A stretch of DNA of 64,000 bases from CAYQQQ01 sp964420125 (lineage in GTDB: Bacteria > Actinomycetota > Acidimicrobiia > Acidimicrobiales > Microtrichaceae): contig CAYQQQ010000003.1 of NCBI GenBank assembly GCA_964420125.1, positions 164,057 to 228,056 on the forward strand, read 5' to 3'. A program made the position numbers and the translations under genes. Shown here piece by piece: positions 35,854 to 44,817 of the stretch. The notes under the pieces are model-generated. The model worked only from the letters and a program-made list of their open reading frames with translations, did not search any database and was not told where the DNA came from. Within the stretch, counting starts at the first letter, position 1. Each line of letters begins with the position of its first letter.

Positions 35854-37467
35854 GTGGGGACCTCTGACGCGCCGCGACCGAAGGGCCTGACCTGGAACTT
35901 CGCCGACCTGTGGGAGGCGGTGAGCGATCGGGTGGCCGCCCGGGAGGCCGTCGTGTGCGGCGACCGGCGGGCCACCTACGCCGAGCTCGAGGAGGGCGCC
36001 AACCGGCTGGCACACCACCTCCACTCCCTCGGTGTCGGCCCCGGCGACTTCGTGGGCTGCCACCTCACCAACCGCATCGAGCACCTCGAGGCGCTGCTCG
36101 CCTGCTGGAAGCTCCGGGCCGTGCCCGTCAACGTCAACTTCCGCTACGTGGCCGGCGAGCTGCGACACCTCTTCGTGGACGCAGGCCTGGTGGTGGTGAT
36201 CACCGAGGCGGACCTGGCCGACCGGGTGGAGGAGATCCGCGCCGAGGCCCCGGCCCTGCGCCACGTGCTGGTGGTCGGCGGCGGCTACGAGGAGGCGCTG
36301 GCCGCCTCCTCGCCCGTTCGCCCCGAGGTGGAGGGCCGCGGCGACGACGACCTCTACGTCATCTACACGGGGGGCACCACCGGCATGCCCAAGGGGGTGG
36401 TCTGGCGGATGGGCGACGCCTTCTTCGGCTGCCTCGGCGGCGGTGATCCCCTGCGGATGAGCGGGCCGGTCGAGGAGCCCGAGGAGCTGCTCGAGCGCAT
36501 CATCGACTTCGACTTCGTGTACCTCACCCTCGCCCCCTTGATGCACGCCGCCGCCCAGTGGGTGTCGATGATGTGGCTGCTCTGCGGCGCCGAGGTGGTG
36601 CTGGCGCCGGGAGCGTTCGACCCCGTCGAGGTCTGGCGCACCGTGGAGCGCGAGCGCGTCAGCACGACCACCGTGGTCGGCGATGCGATGGCTCGCCCGC
36701 TGTGCGACGCCTGGGACCGTGACGGCCCCTTCGACGTGTCGAGCCTGTTCGCGTTCAGCAACGGCGGTGCCCCGCTCACCACCACCACCAAGGCCCGCCT
36801 GCTGGAGATGCTGCCAGGGGTGATCCTCACCGACGGCTTCGGCTCCTCCGAGACCGGCATCCAGGGAAGCGCCCGTGTCGAGGTCGGTCAGGACACCGGC
36901 GGCACCGCCCGCTTCGACAGCCTCGCCGGCGGCACGATCGTGCTCGACGAGGCCGGCCGACGGGTCGAGCCTGGCTCTGCTCAGGTGGGCTGGCTGGCCC
37001 ACCACGGGCACATCCCGCTGCGCTACCACAACGCCCCCGAGAAGACCGCGGAGACCTTCCGGGAGCTCGACGGCGTCCGCTACGTGCTCTCCGGCGACAT
37101 GGCCACCCTCGATGCCGACGGCACGCTGCACCTGCTGGGCCGAGGCTCGGTGAGCATCAACACCGGCGGCGAGAAGGTCTTCCCCGAGGAGGTGGAGGCG
37201 GCGCTCAAGGCTCACCCTGCCGTCTACGACGCGGTGGTGGTGGGGGTGCCCGACGAGCGGTGGGGAGAGCAGGTGGCGGCGGTCGTGCGGGTGACCGAGG
37301 GCCACGAGGTGCCCTCCCTCGAGGAGCTCGCCGAGCACTGCCGGGCCCAGGTCGCCGGCTACAAGGTGCCCCGGCGGCTGTGCGTGGTGGAGGAGGTCGA
37401 GCGATCACCTGCGGGCAAGGCCGACTACCGCTGGGCCAGGCAGGTCGCCGAGGCGAGTCGGTCGTGA
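35854..37467 (+). CDS. FadD19-like acyl-CoA synthetase, copy 1
   Basis: A 537-residue ATP-dependent acid:CoA ligase (adenylation then thioesterification). It has the AMP loop YTGGTTGMPKGVVWR, LMHAAAQW, GFGSSETG, the YHNAPEKTAETF region, SGDMATLDADG, the hinge GRGSVSINTGGEKVFPEEVE and the catalytic Lys in SPAGKADYRW. The TGGTTGMPKGVVWR and MHAAAQW forms are those of mycobacterial FadD19, which activates C26/C24 steroid side chains; other bulky acids are possible. The GTG start is set by the -10 box upstream. The paralogue at 43147-44811 shares these motifs. Confidence 0.9.
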   Translation: MGTSDAPRPKGLTWNFADLWEAVSDRVAAREAVVCGDRRATYAELEEGANRLAHHLHSLGVGPGDFVGCHLTNRIEHLEALLACWKLRAVPVNVNFRYVAGELRHLFVDAGLVVVITEADLADRVEEIRAEAPALRHVLVVGGGYEEALAASSPVRPEVEGRGDDDLYVIYTGGTTGMPKGVVWRMGDAFFGCLGGGDPLRMSGPVEEPEELLERIIDFDFVYLTLAPLMHAAAQWVSMMWLLCGAEVVLAPGAFDPVEVWRTVERERVSTTTVVGDAMARPLCDAWDRDGPFDVSSLFAFSNGGAPLTTTTKARLLEMLPGVILTDGFGSSETGIQGSARVEVGQDTGGTARFDSLAGGTIVLDEAGRRVEPGSAQVGWLAHHGHIPLRYHNAPEKTAETFRELDGVRYVLSGDMATLDADGTLHLLGRGSVSINTGGEKVFPEEVEAALKAHPAVYDAVVVGVPDERWGEQVAAVVRVTEGHEVPSLEELAEHCRAQVAGYKVPRRLCVVEEVERSPAGKADYRWARQVAEASRS

Positions 37468-37506
37468 CTCCCCGGCGCGGGCCTTGAGCGCCGAGCGCGT
37501 CGCCCG

Positions 37507-38424
37507 GTGAGCTCGCCCGTGTCCGAGTCCCACCCTCGCACCGGTGCGGCGCTGGTCGCCGGCGCGGCCGCCCTGTGGGCCTTCATCGGGGTGTGCACCC
37601 GTCAGCTCGACGAGCTGGGCCTTCCGGCAGCGCAGGTGGGAGCGTGGCGGGCCCTCATCGGCGGCGCCTGCTTCGCGCTGCAGGCCGTGTTCTCCGGGGT
37701 TCGCCGCGGCGATCGGTCCGCCGCGCGCCCGGTGTCGTCGGGTGCCGGGGGTGCGGTGCTGCGCCGACGATGGGCCGCGGTGATCGGCTTCTGCCTGATC
37801 GGGGTCGTGGTCTTCTACTCGGCGCTGCCCATGGCGGTGGACACCGGTGGGATCGCCCTGGCCTACGTGCTGCTGTACACGGCGCCGGTCTGGGTGAGCC
37901 TGGGTGCGGTGCTGTGGCTGGGGGAGGAGCTGGGCCGTTCGCAGTTGCTGGCGGTGGCGGCCAGCGTGGTGGGGGTGGCGGCCATCGCCCTGTCCGCAGG
38001 AGGCACGTTGGAGGTGAGCGCCGTGTCGGTGGGCTGGGGCCTGCTGGCGGGTATCGGCTACTCGAGCTACTACCTGTTGGGTCGTCGACTGTTCGGCCTC
38101 GTGGATCCGGCGGTGCTGTACGCCGTGGTGCTGCCGGTGGGCGGTGCCGTGCTGGCGCTGATCGTGGGTCTGCAGGCACCCGAGCGGGGGATGCTGGGAT
38201 GGTTGCTGTTGCTGGGGGTGGGCTGCACCTGGGCGCCGTACCTGCTGTTCTCGATGGGAGTCACCCGCATGGCGGCCTCCCGTGCGGTGGTGGTGGCGCT
38301 GGTCGAGCCGGTGCTCGCCGCCATCATCGGGGTGACCTTCTACGGCGAGCGGTTGGGGCCGTGGGGCGTGGTCGGTGTGGTCGTCGTGCTGACCGTGTCG
38401 ACGCGGATTGCGGCTGCCCGCTGA
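37507..38424 (+). CDS. EamA/DMT-family transporter
   Basis: A 305-residue, ten-helix transporter with two EamA repeats. The first has AALWAFIGVCTRQL and ends LWLGEELGRSQLLAVAASVVGVA; the second has GLLAGIGYSSYYLLGRR and ends VTFYGERLGPWGVVGVVVV, the typical GE(x)L closing of each repeat. It is likely a metabolite exporter; the substrate is unknown. It starts with GTG 39 nt after the acyl-CoA synthetase. Its last 85 nt overlap the convergent MFS gene. Confidence 0.88.
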   Translation: MSSPVSESHPRTGAALVAGAAALWAFIGVCTRQLDELGLPAAQVGAWRALIGGACFALQAVFSGVRRGDRSAARPVSSGAGGAVLRRRWAAVIGFCLIGVVVFYSALPMAVDTGGIALAYVLLYTAPVWVSLGAVLWLGEELGRSQLLAVAASVVGVAAIALSAGGTLEVSAVSVGWGLLAGIGYSSYYLLGRRLFGLVDPAVLYAVVLPVGGAVLALIVGLQAPERGMLGWLLLLGVGCTWAPYLLFSMGVTRMAASRAVVVALVEPVLAAIIGVTFYGERLGPWGVVGVVVVLTVSTRIAAAR

Positions 38425-39554
38425 TCGTCGGCGGCGCGCAGCAGCGTGGCGCGCCACACGAGGGGCAGTCCGAGGATTGCGAGCGGCAGCATCGTGACCA
38501 TCGGCGCCACGGGTCCCACCGCCGCCACCAGCGCGCCGACCAGCGCGGCAAGAGCCGCCTCGGCCAGGGCGGCGGTGAGCAGCTGCCACCCCCCGACCCG
38601 CCCAGCTGCGGCCCGCCCGACCCGCTCGGCGGTGGTGGAGGTCAGCGTCGGGAACATGACCGCCACACCGAACCCCAGCGCGACGAACGCCACCGAGGCC
38701 GCGCCGGTGGGCAGCACCGCCATGGCGGCCAGGACGCCCAGGGTGACCACCCCCCCGCCCCGCAGGATCCGGGAGGGACGCACCGGGAGGCGCCCCAGGA
38801 ACAGCCGTCCGAAGGTCATGCCGGCCCAGAAGCCGCTGATGGCGAGCCCCGCCGTGCGTGCGGGCGCGCCACGGTGCTCGTCCAGCCAGGTGGACCCCCA
38901 GCTCGAGGCGACCACCTCGATCCCGCAGTAGAGCGCGAACAGCGACAGCGACAGCACGAGGGGTCCGACCTTCGCCGTGGCGTCGCGCCCTGCCCGGGCC
39001 TCTGTGACCGCGAGGTCGGCGGGCCACGTCAACCCCGGGATGCCGGCGGCGGCCGCAGCGACGAGCGCCAGCGCGGCGGCGAGGGAGAACCCGGCGGTCC
39101 ACGACGTGGTGGCCACCACCGCCGGGCCGAGCGCGGCGCCGATGCCGTAGGAGCCGAACATCAACCCCGCGCTGGCCACGTCGCGCACCGCCGTCTGGTA
39201 GCGGATGCCGAGGGAGTCGAGCGCGCCGGTCGCGAGGCCGGCGACGACCAGGGCGGCGAGGAGCACGCTGAAGTCCCGGTTGAAGGCTGCGGCCAGGTCG
39301 GCCGCGGCGAGCACGAGGCACAGGCCGGCGGTGGCGGTGCGCGGGCCGATCCTGCTCAGCACCACCAGCGCGCTCGCCGAGGTCGAGAGGCGGGCGACGC
39401 CGTAGGCGCCCGCCAGCACGCCGAGGGCGCTGGCCGGTCGGCCGAAGTCCCCTCGCACCTCCGGCCAGGCGGCGCCGAACATCGCCACCGGCATGGCGAA
39501 GGCGACGTAGACCAGGCACTGCGCAGGCAGCGGTGATCGGGTGGTGCGCGGCAC
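38340..39554 (-). CDS. MFS transporter
   Basis: A 404-residue, 12-helix major facilitator. It has CLVYVAFAMPVAMFGAAWPEV in helix 1, the second-half motif GFWAGMTFGRLFLGRLPVRPSR, and a hydrophilic Thr/Pro tail that is encoded opposite the end of the EamA gene. It resembles fucose/glucose-permease-type MFS proteins, but the substrate is unclear. GTG 39554 is chosen because a TAGCGT box lies 7 nt upstream and the first helix starts 11 codons in. The gene is convergent with, and overlaps, the EamA gene by 85 nt, and is divergent from the ABC-F gene. Confidence 0.87.
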   Translation of the reverse strand: MPRTTRSPLPAQCLVYVAFAMPVAMFGAAWPEVRGDFGRPASALGVLAGAYGVARLSTSASALVVLSRIGPRTATAGLCLVLAAADLAAAFNRDFSVLLAALVVAGLATGALDSLGIRYQTAVRDVASAGLMFGSYGIGAALGPAVVATTSWTAGFSLAAALALVAAAAAGIPGLTWPADLAVTEARAGRDATAKVGPLVLSLSLFALYCGIEVVASSWGSTWLDEHRGAPARTAGLAISGFWAGMTFGRLFLGRLPVRPSRILRGGGVVTLGVLAAMAVLPTGAASVAFVALGFGVAVMFPTLTSTTAERVGRAAAGRVGGWQLLTAALAEAALAALVGALVAAVGPVAPMVTMLPLAILGLPLVWRATLLRAADDQRAAAIRVDTVSTTTTPTTPHGPNRSP

Positions 39555-39561
39555 GGGTCCG

Positions 39562-39567
39562 ACGCTA
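39562..39567 (-). promoter_or_regulatory. -10 box for a leaderless start of the MFS gene
   Basis: On the minus strand TAGCGT lies 7 nt before GTG 39554. Confidence 0.4.
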
Positions 39568-39744
39568 CGACACCGCCCCCGGGTGGTCCCCACCGCCACC
39601 CGCCTGGGGCTCCGGCCCCGCACCCTCGGCGAACTGTCCGGTGTGGGACCACGCCGGCGGGGGTGACAGCTCCCAGTTCGGTGGTCGGGGTGGCGTGGGA
39701 GGTCCGGTTGCGATGCGGCGGGCGTCGAGGCCCACAGGGGGCGG

Positions 39745-39750
39745 TACCCT
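39745..39750 (+). promoter_or_regulatory. -10 box for a leaderless start of the ABC-F gene
   Basis: TACCCT is 8 nt before GTG 39759. Confidence 0.4.
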
Positions 39751-39758
39751 CGGGCGCC

Positions 39759-41747
39759 GTGATCACGGTCTCCGGACTCGCCAAGTCCCACGGCGGGCGC
39801 ACCCTCTTCACCGACGTGACCTTCCGGCTGCTCCCGGGTCGTCGCGTGGCGCTGGTGGGGGGCAACGGCGTCGGCAAGACCACCATCCTCGAGATCATCG
39901 TGGGCGAGCAGGAGGCCGACGGCGGGGAGGTCCACTGCGCCAAGGGCACCAGGATCGGCTACCTGCCCCAGGAGCTCACCGAACAGGTCGACGGCTCCGT
40001 GCTGGAGGAGGTGATGCGGGCCGTCGCCCACGTCACCGACCTGGAGGCCCAGCTCGTGCGACTGGCCGAGGACGTGGCCGCCACCGGGCCCGGCGGTGCG
40101 GAGGCCGACGAGGAGGCCCATGATCGGGCGCTGCACGCCTACGGCGAGGCCCAGCACCGCTTCGAGACCCTCGGCGGGTACGGCATCGAGGCGGAGGCGC
40201 GCCGGGTGCTGGCCGGCCTCGGGTTCACCGAGTCCGACATGGACCGCCCGGTTCTGGAGCTCTCCGGCGGCTGGCGCATGCGGGTGGCGTTGGCCCGGCT
40301 CATGCTCTCCGCGCCGGACCTGCTGGTGCTGGACGAGCCCACCAACCACCTCGACGTCGAGTCCGTGGCGTGGCTGGAGCGCTACCTGGCGGACTGGCCG
40401 GGGGCGATCCTGTTCGTCTCCCACGACCGTGACTTCATCGACGCGGTGGCCGAGCGGGTGATCGAGGTGTCGGGGGGTCGCGCGCTGGAGTACGTGGGGG
40501 GCTTCGCCGAGTTCGTGGTCCAGCGCGAGGAGCGTCTGGCCGGCCTGCGAGCGGCGCAGTCCCAGCAGCAGCGCCAGATCGAGCACCTCGAGCAGTTCAT
40601 CGACCGGTTCCGCTACAAGGCGACCAAGGCCCGCCAGGTGCAGAGCCGCATCAAGATGCTCCAGCGCCTCGAGGAGATCGACGCCGTGGATCGCCCTGCG
40701 CAAGCGGCCCGCTTCGCCTTCCCGAAGCCCCAGCGGTCGTCACGGGTGGTGATCGAGGCGGAGCACGCCACGGTGGGCTTCGACGGGGTGCCGGTGCTGC
40801 GCGACGTGGACCTCGTGGTGGAGCGGGGCCGCAAGCTGGCCCTGATCGGGCCGAACGGTGCGGGCAAGACGACCCTGCTGCGGATGATCCTGGGGGAGCT
40901 CGTCCCCGATTCGGGCACCGCGAGCCTCGGGGCGAACGTGGACGTCGCCCACTTCACCCAGCACCAGGTGGACACGCTGCGCTTCGATCGGACCGTGATC
41001 GAGGAGCTGCGCGCCAGGGTGGGGGAGCAGCACGGACGCAACCTGCGCACCGTCCTCGGGGGCTTCGGGTTCCCCGGCGACGCGGTCGAGCGCAAGGTGG
41101 GCGACCTCTCCGGCGGGGAGCGCACACGTCTGGCGCTGGCCTGCATGATGGTGAACCCCGTGAACCTGCTCGTGCTGGACGAGCCCACCAACCACCTCGA
41201 CCTCCCGAGCTGCGACGTCCTGGAGGACGCGCTCATCGCCTATCCGGGCACGGTGCTGCTGGTCACCCACGACCGCTACCTGATCCGGGAGGTGGCCGAC
41301 GGACTGGTCGTGGTGCGTGGTGGGCGCGCCGTGCTGCACGACGACGTGGACGAGGAGCTCCTCGCCCCCAGCGGGGTGACCGCGGCGGCAGGGTCGGCAT
41401 CGGCATCGGTGCCGGCTGCCGATGCCCCACTCAGTGCGGGGCACTCGACGAGCGGCCGTCGGGAGAACCGCACCGACGTGCGTCGACGGGAGGCAGAGGC
41501 CCGTCAGCGCTCGGCGGCGGAGACCCGCGAGGTCCGCAAACGGGTGCAGCGCCTCGAGCGACAGGTGGCCAAGGCCGAGGCGGAGGTGGAGCGCCTCGGT
41601 GCCGAGCTGGCCGACCCCGAGATCTACGACGACCACCAGCGGGTGAGGGCCCTGGCCGACGAGCACGAGGCGGCCCAGGGGAAGGCGGAGGCGCTCGTGG
41701 CCGAGTGGATGGAGGCGCAGGAGGAGTTGGAGGGCGTCCAGGGCTGA
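39759..41747 (+). CDS. ABC-F ATPase (Uup/YheS type)
   Basis: A 662-residue soluble twin-ATPase of the ABC-F class, which acts at the ribosome rather than in transport. Domain 1 has GGNGVGKTT, LSGGWRMRVALARLM and LLVLDEPTNHLD; the interdomain linker (about 265-330, rich in Gln, Arg and Lys) is the P-site-tRNA interaction motif region. Domain 2 has GPNGAGKTT, LSGGERTRLALA and VLDEPTNHLD. After residue 560 come an Ala/Ser linker and a C-terminal coiled coil (RRREAEARQRSAAETREVRKRVQ) as in Uup/YheS. GTG 39759 is set by the -10 box; longer in-frame starts exist. Confidence 0.94.
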   Translation: MITVSGLAKSHGGRTLFTDVTFRLLPGRRVALVGGNGVGKTTILEIIVGEQEADGGEVHCAKGTRIGYLPQELTEQVDGSVLEEVMRAVAHVTDLEAQLVRLAEDVAATGPGGAEADEEAHDRALHAYGEAQHRFETLGGYGIEAEARRVLAGLGFTESDMDRPVLELSGGWRMRVALARLMLSAPDLLVLDEPTNHLDVESVAWLERYLADWPGAILFVSHDRDFIDAVAERVIEVSGGRALEYVGGFAEFVVQREERLAGLRAAQSQQQRQIEHLEQFIDRFRYKATKARQVQSRIKMLQRLEEIDAVDRPAQAARFAFPKPQRSSRVVIEAEHATVGFDGVPVLRDVDLVVERGRKLALIGPNGAGKTTLLRMILGELVPDSGTASLGANVDVAHFTQHQVDTLRFDRTVIEELRARVGEQHGRNLRTVLGGFGFPGDAVERKVGDLSGGERTRLALACMMVNPVNLLVLDEPTNHLDLPSCDVLEDALIAYPGTVLLVTHDRYLIREVADGLVVVRGGRAVLHDDVDEELLAPSGVTAAAGSASASVPAADAPLSAGHSTSGRRENRTDVRRREAEARQRSAAETREVRKRVQRLERQVAKAEAEVERLGAELADPEIYDDHQRVRALADEHEAAQGKAEALVAEWMEAQEELEGVQG

Positions 41748-41755
41748 GGGACGAC

Positions 41756-42220
41756 TCACCTGGTCGTGAGCTCGACCTCCCGCAGGATGATCCGGGTCGC
41801 GGACTCCTCCACCAGGCCCTCGGCGCGCCATCGCGAGAGGAGCCGGTCGAGGGTGGGGACGTCGGCGCAGGCGAGCAGCAGCACGTAGTCGAGCGCGCCG
41901 GTGACGTGCATCGCCTGCTGCACCTCGGGGGTGGCCGCCAGGTCCTCTTCGAAGCGGTCGGGCTCTGCGGTGCGAACGAGGCGGATCTCGGTGATGGCTC
42001 GGAGGCCCATCCCCAGCGCGGACAGATCGACCTCGGCGTGGTAGCCCTTCAGCACCCCCAACGCCTGCAGTCGCCGGACCCGATCGGCGGTGGCCGTCGG
42101 CCCGAGGCCGACCCGTAGACCCAGCTCGCGCCACGTGAGGCGAGCGTCCGATCGGAGCTCATCGAGGATCTCGCGGTCGAGAGGGTCGAGGACCGGTGCA
42201 TCCACGGTATCGGTGCTCAT
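41756..42220 (-). CDS. Lrp/AsnC family transcriptional regulator
   Basis: A 154-residue regulator with an N-terminal HTH (LDPLDREILDELRSDARLTWRELGLRVGLGPTATADRVRRL) and a C-terminal RAM/ligand-binding domain (about 70-150, MHVTGALDYVLLLACADV). Such proteins sense amino acids. It is divergent from a LysE-type exporter across 53 nt, which is the classic regulator-exporter layout for amino acid export. ATG 42220 has a TAGGCT box 7 nt upstream. Confidence 0.93.
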   Translation of the reverse strand: MSTDTVDAPVLDPLDREILDELRSDARLTWRELGLRVGLGPTATADRVRRLQALGVLKGYHAEVDLSALGMGLRAITEIRLVRTAEPDRFEEDLAATPEVQQAMHVTGALDYVLLLACADVPTLDRLLSRWRAEGLVEESATRIILREVELTTR

Positions 42221-42227
42221 CTACCGG

Positions 42228-42233
42228 AGCCTA
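42228..42233 (-). promoter_or_regulatory. -10 box for a leaderless start of the Lrp gene
   Basis: On the minus strand TAGGCT lies 7 nt before ATG 42220. With the exporter's box at 42261 it sits in the 53-nt divergent promoter region. Confidence 0.4.
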
Positions 42234-42260
42234 CCCACGAACGATCGCCTTGGACCGCGA

Positions 42261-42266
42261 CATACT
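42261..42266 (+). promoter_or_regulatory. -10 box for a leaderless start of the LysE-type gene
   Basis: CATACT is 7 nt before ATG 42274. The first base departs from TANNNT. Confidence 0.3.
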
Positions 42267-42273
42267 CGGATCC

Positions 42274-42987
42274 ATGAACATGTCGAACGTGCTGGCGGGC
42301 TTCCTCACCGGGTTCCCGGTGATGGCGGTGGTCGGTCCGATCGCGCTGCTGCTGATCGAGGCCGGCCTCGAGCGGGGTGTGCGTGGCGCCTACCCCGCCG
42401 CGCTCGGCGTCACGGCCGCGGACTCGACCTTCGCCGCCGTCGCCGCCCTGGTGGGCGTGGCCGCGGTCGAGGCGCTGGAGCCGTGGCAACCCGTCCTCTC
42501 GGTCGCTGCCGTGGCGGTGCTGGTTGCCCTCGGGTTCCGTCTCGCGCTCGGCGCGCTGCGCGACCTCCGCCGCCGATCGGGCCTGGTCGACGCCCGCGTC
42601 CCGGCTCCCGTCGCGCGGACCGGCGCCCTGGGGGGCGACGATCACCGGGCGCGCGCTGCCACGCCGACGGCGGAGGCGCGGTTGCCGGGGATGCGGGCCA
42701 CCCGCAGCCGGGTGGCGGTGGCCGGTGGGTTCTTCGGGCTCACCGCGCTCAACCCGGTCACCATCGCCGTGTTCGCCGCCATCGTGCTGAGCGGTTCCGG
42801 CGGGGTCGGCACCGTCGGCTGGGTGCTGGGCATGGCGGGGGCATCGTTGGTGGTGAACCTCGGCTTCGTGCTCGTGGGCCACGGCCTCGGCGCGGTGCTG
42901 GAGCCCCCGGCGGTGGCCTGGGTCCGCCTGGGAGCGGCCGCGCTGATCCTCGCCATGGCCCTGCACTTCGCGCTCGACGCCTCCTGA
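42274..42987 (+). CDS. LysE-family amino acid exporter
   Basis: A 237-residue membrane protein with the LysE/RhtB pattern: a first helix ending in GPIALLLIEAGLERGVRGAYPAALGVTAADS (conserved PGP-like VVGP and the GAxxxAD motif). A variable cytosolic loop rich in Arg and Ala (about 95-150) follows, then GGFFGLTALNPVTIAVFAAIVL and three more helices. It likely exports an amino acid and is controlled by the divergent Lrp protein. ATG 42274 is chosen by the fit to the family and the -10 box. Confidence 0.88.
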   Translation: MNMSNVLAGFLTGFPVMAVVGPIALLLIEAGLERGVRGAYPAALGVTAADSTFAAVAALVGVAAVEALEPWQPVLSVAAVAVLVALGFRLALGALRDLRRRSGLVDARVPAPVARTGALGGDDHRARAATPTAEARLPGMRATRSRVAVAGGFFGLTALNPVTIAVFAAIVLSGSGGVGTVGWVLGMAGASLVVNLGFVLVGHGLGAVLEPPAVAWVRLGAAALILAMALHFALDAS

Positions 42988-42997
42988 AACCCCCCCG

Positions 42998-43103
42998 AAC
43001 TTGGACCGTCCGCCGCCGCTGGCGTTGCGAACGGTCCCTGAACGTGACCGCCACCTCGAACTCGGACGGTTGGCCCTGCGGAGCGTCGCCGTCGGTCCAA
43101 GTT
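42998..43103. repeat. Inverted repeat pair with related short repeats
   Basis: AACTTGGACCG (42998-43008) is repeated as its exact reverse complement (43093-43103), an 11-nt perfect inverted repeat spaced by 84 nt. A related direct copy at 43058-43070 matches 42997-43009 at 11 of 13 positions. The block fills the gap between the LysE-type gene and a convergent acyl-CoA synthetase, so it may fold as a transcription terminator or be a remnant of a small repeat element. Confidence 0.6.
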
Positions 43104-43105
43104 GC

Positions 43106-43144
43106 GGGGGGGGTGGTGGGTGGGGGTGGGGGAGGTGGCGGGGG
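43106..43144 (+). other. G-rich tract with G-quadruplex potential
   Basis: Within 39 nt there are several runs of three to eight G separated by single T, A or C. At least four runs of three or more G are present on the plus strand (C-rich on the coding strand of the convergent FadD gene). It directly precedes the end of that gene. Confidence 0.5.
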
Positions 43145-43146
43145 TG

Positions 43147-44811
43147 TCAGCCGGCCTGGGGGGCCTCGACCAGGTGCTCACCCGTCTCGGCGAGCGTCGT
43201 GGCCCACCGGTAGTCGGGCTTCCCCGACGGCGAGCGCACGATCGACTCGACCGTGTGGAGCTCGCGGGGGACCTTGTAGCCGGCCACGTGGGTGCGGGCG
43301 TGGCTGTCGAGGTCCTGCAGGCTGGCGGCTGCGCCGTCGCGGAACTGGACCACCGCCGCCACCCGCTGGCCCCACCGCTCGTCGGGAACGCCCACGACCA
43401 GGCAGTCGAACACCGCCGGGTGGGACTTCAGAGCCTGCTCGACCTCCTCGGGGAAGATCTTCTCGCCTCCTGAGTTGATCGACACCGTGCCCCTCCCCAG
43501 CATCACGATCCTGCCGTCGTCGGTCCATCGGGCCATGTCGCCGGCCACCGCGTAGCGGCGTCCGTCGGCGGCGACGACGAAGCTCTCGGCGGTCTTGGCC
43601 GGATCGTTGTAGTAGCCGAGGGGGATGTTGCCGCCGCGTCCGAGCCGACCGATGCGCGGGTCCCCGGGCTCGATCGACCTCAGCTCCTCGTCGAGCACCA
43701 CCACGTCGGTTCCGGGCGAGATGGTGGGGCCGCCCCCTTCCGCCTTGGCGCCCTTGGAGGCGAAGTTGAGGCCGTTGAACCCCGACTCGGTGGAGCCGAC
43801 AGAGTCGGTGAGGATCAGGTTGGGGAAGTGCTCCAGGAACCGGTCCTTGACGGACTGGGAGAACAGTGCTGCCGACGACGACAGGGAGAGGAGGCTGTCG
43901 GTGTTCCAGCGGCCGGGGTTGGCATCGAAGGCGTCGATCATGGGCCGGGCGATGGCATCGCCGGTGATGATCATCGAGTTGAGGCCGTAGCGGTCGATGG
44001 CGTCCCACACCGCCTCGGCGTCGAAGCGGCGCAGGAGCACGATGGTGCTACCGATGAACCACTGGCTCATGGTGGCGATCTGCGCCGCCCCGTGCATGAG
44101 GGGCGGGATCACGCAGAACACCAGACCGGTCGGTGACGCGGCGGCCTGCTCTGCTCGGGTGCGCTCGTCGGCCACGCGCTCCCCCGTGAGGGAGTCGATG
44201 CCCTGACCGAGCGCGAAGTAGATGTCCTCGCTGCGCCACACCACGCCCTTGGGCATCCCGGTGCTGCCGCCGGTGTAGATGATGAAGTGGTCGTCGCCGG
44301 AGCGCTCGGGGAAGTCGCGCTCGGGTGCACCTGCCGCGCAGGCGGTGTCGATGTCGAGCGACTCCAGCTGCGCCAGCGCGGCCGCGGTGCCGTCGGGCGT
44401 GGGGGTGTCGTCGTGGTGGGGGATGTGCACGAAGGTGTGCATCGCCGGAGCTTCCTCCCGCACCGCGGCGACCCGCCCGGCGAGCTCTTCGTCGAGCACC
44501 AGGGCCACCAGGTCCGCGTTGTCGATCAGGTAGGCCAGCTCTGCTTCCACGTAGCGGTAGTTGATGTTGACCGGCACGGCGCGGATCTTGAGGCAGCCGA
44601 GCATGGCGGTGACCCACCCCTCGGAGTTCATGGCGTAGATCCCGACGTGGTCGCCGGGCTCCCCGTCGTGCTCCGCCAACCAGTGGCCGAAGCGGTTCGC
44701 CCGCTGGTCGAGCTCGGCGAAGGTCCACTGCTGGCCCTGGTAGATCAGCGCCGTCCGGTCGGGCACGGCGTCGACGGTGTGCTCGAAGAGGTCTGCGATG
44801 TTGTACGCCAC
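43147..44811 (-). CDS. FadD19-like acyl-CoA synthetase, copy 2, with KstR-type box
   Basis: A 554-residue acyl-CoA ligase with YTGGSTGMPKGVVWR, LMHGAAQIATM, DSVGSTESG, YYNDPAKTAESF, AGDMARWTDDGR, GRGTVSINSGGEKIFPEEVE and SPSGKPDYRW. It shares the FadD19-type motifs with the copy at 35854. A KstR-type box overlaps its -10 region, so it is likely repressed by the TetR protein at 32504 and induced by a steroid or similar CoA thioester. GTG 44811 gives MAYNIADLFE and follows a TAGTTT box by 6 nt. The WS/DGAT gene lies upstream on the same strand. Confidence 0.91.
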   Translation of the reverse strand: MAYNIADLFEHTVDAVPDRTALIYQGQQWTFAELDQRANRFGHWLAEHDGEPGDHVGIYAMNSEGWVTAMLGCLKIRAVPVNINYRYVEAELAYLIDNADLVALVLDEELAGRVAAVREEAPAMHTFVHIPHHDDTPTPDGTAAALAQLESLDIDTACAAGAPERDFPERSGDDHFIIYTGGSTGMPKGVVWRSEDIYFALGQGIDSLTGERVADERTRAEQAAASPTGLVFCVIPPLMHGAAQIATMSQWFIGSTIVLLRRFDAEAVWDAIDRYGLNSMIITGDAIARPMIDAFDANPGRWNTDSLLSLSSSAALFSQSVKDRFLEHFPNLILTDSVGSTESGFNGLNFASKGAKAEGGGPTISPGTDVVVLDEELRSIEPGDPRIGRLGRGGNIPLGYYNDPAKTAESFVVAADGRRYAVAGDMARWTDDGRIVMLGRGTVSINSGGEKIFPEEVEQALKSHPAVFDCLVVGVPDERWGQRVAAVVQFRDGAAASLQDLDSHARTHVAGYKVPRELHTVESIVRSPSGKPDYRWATTLAETGEHLVEAPQAG

Positions 44812-44817
44812 GGCACC

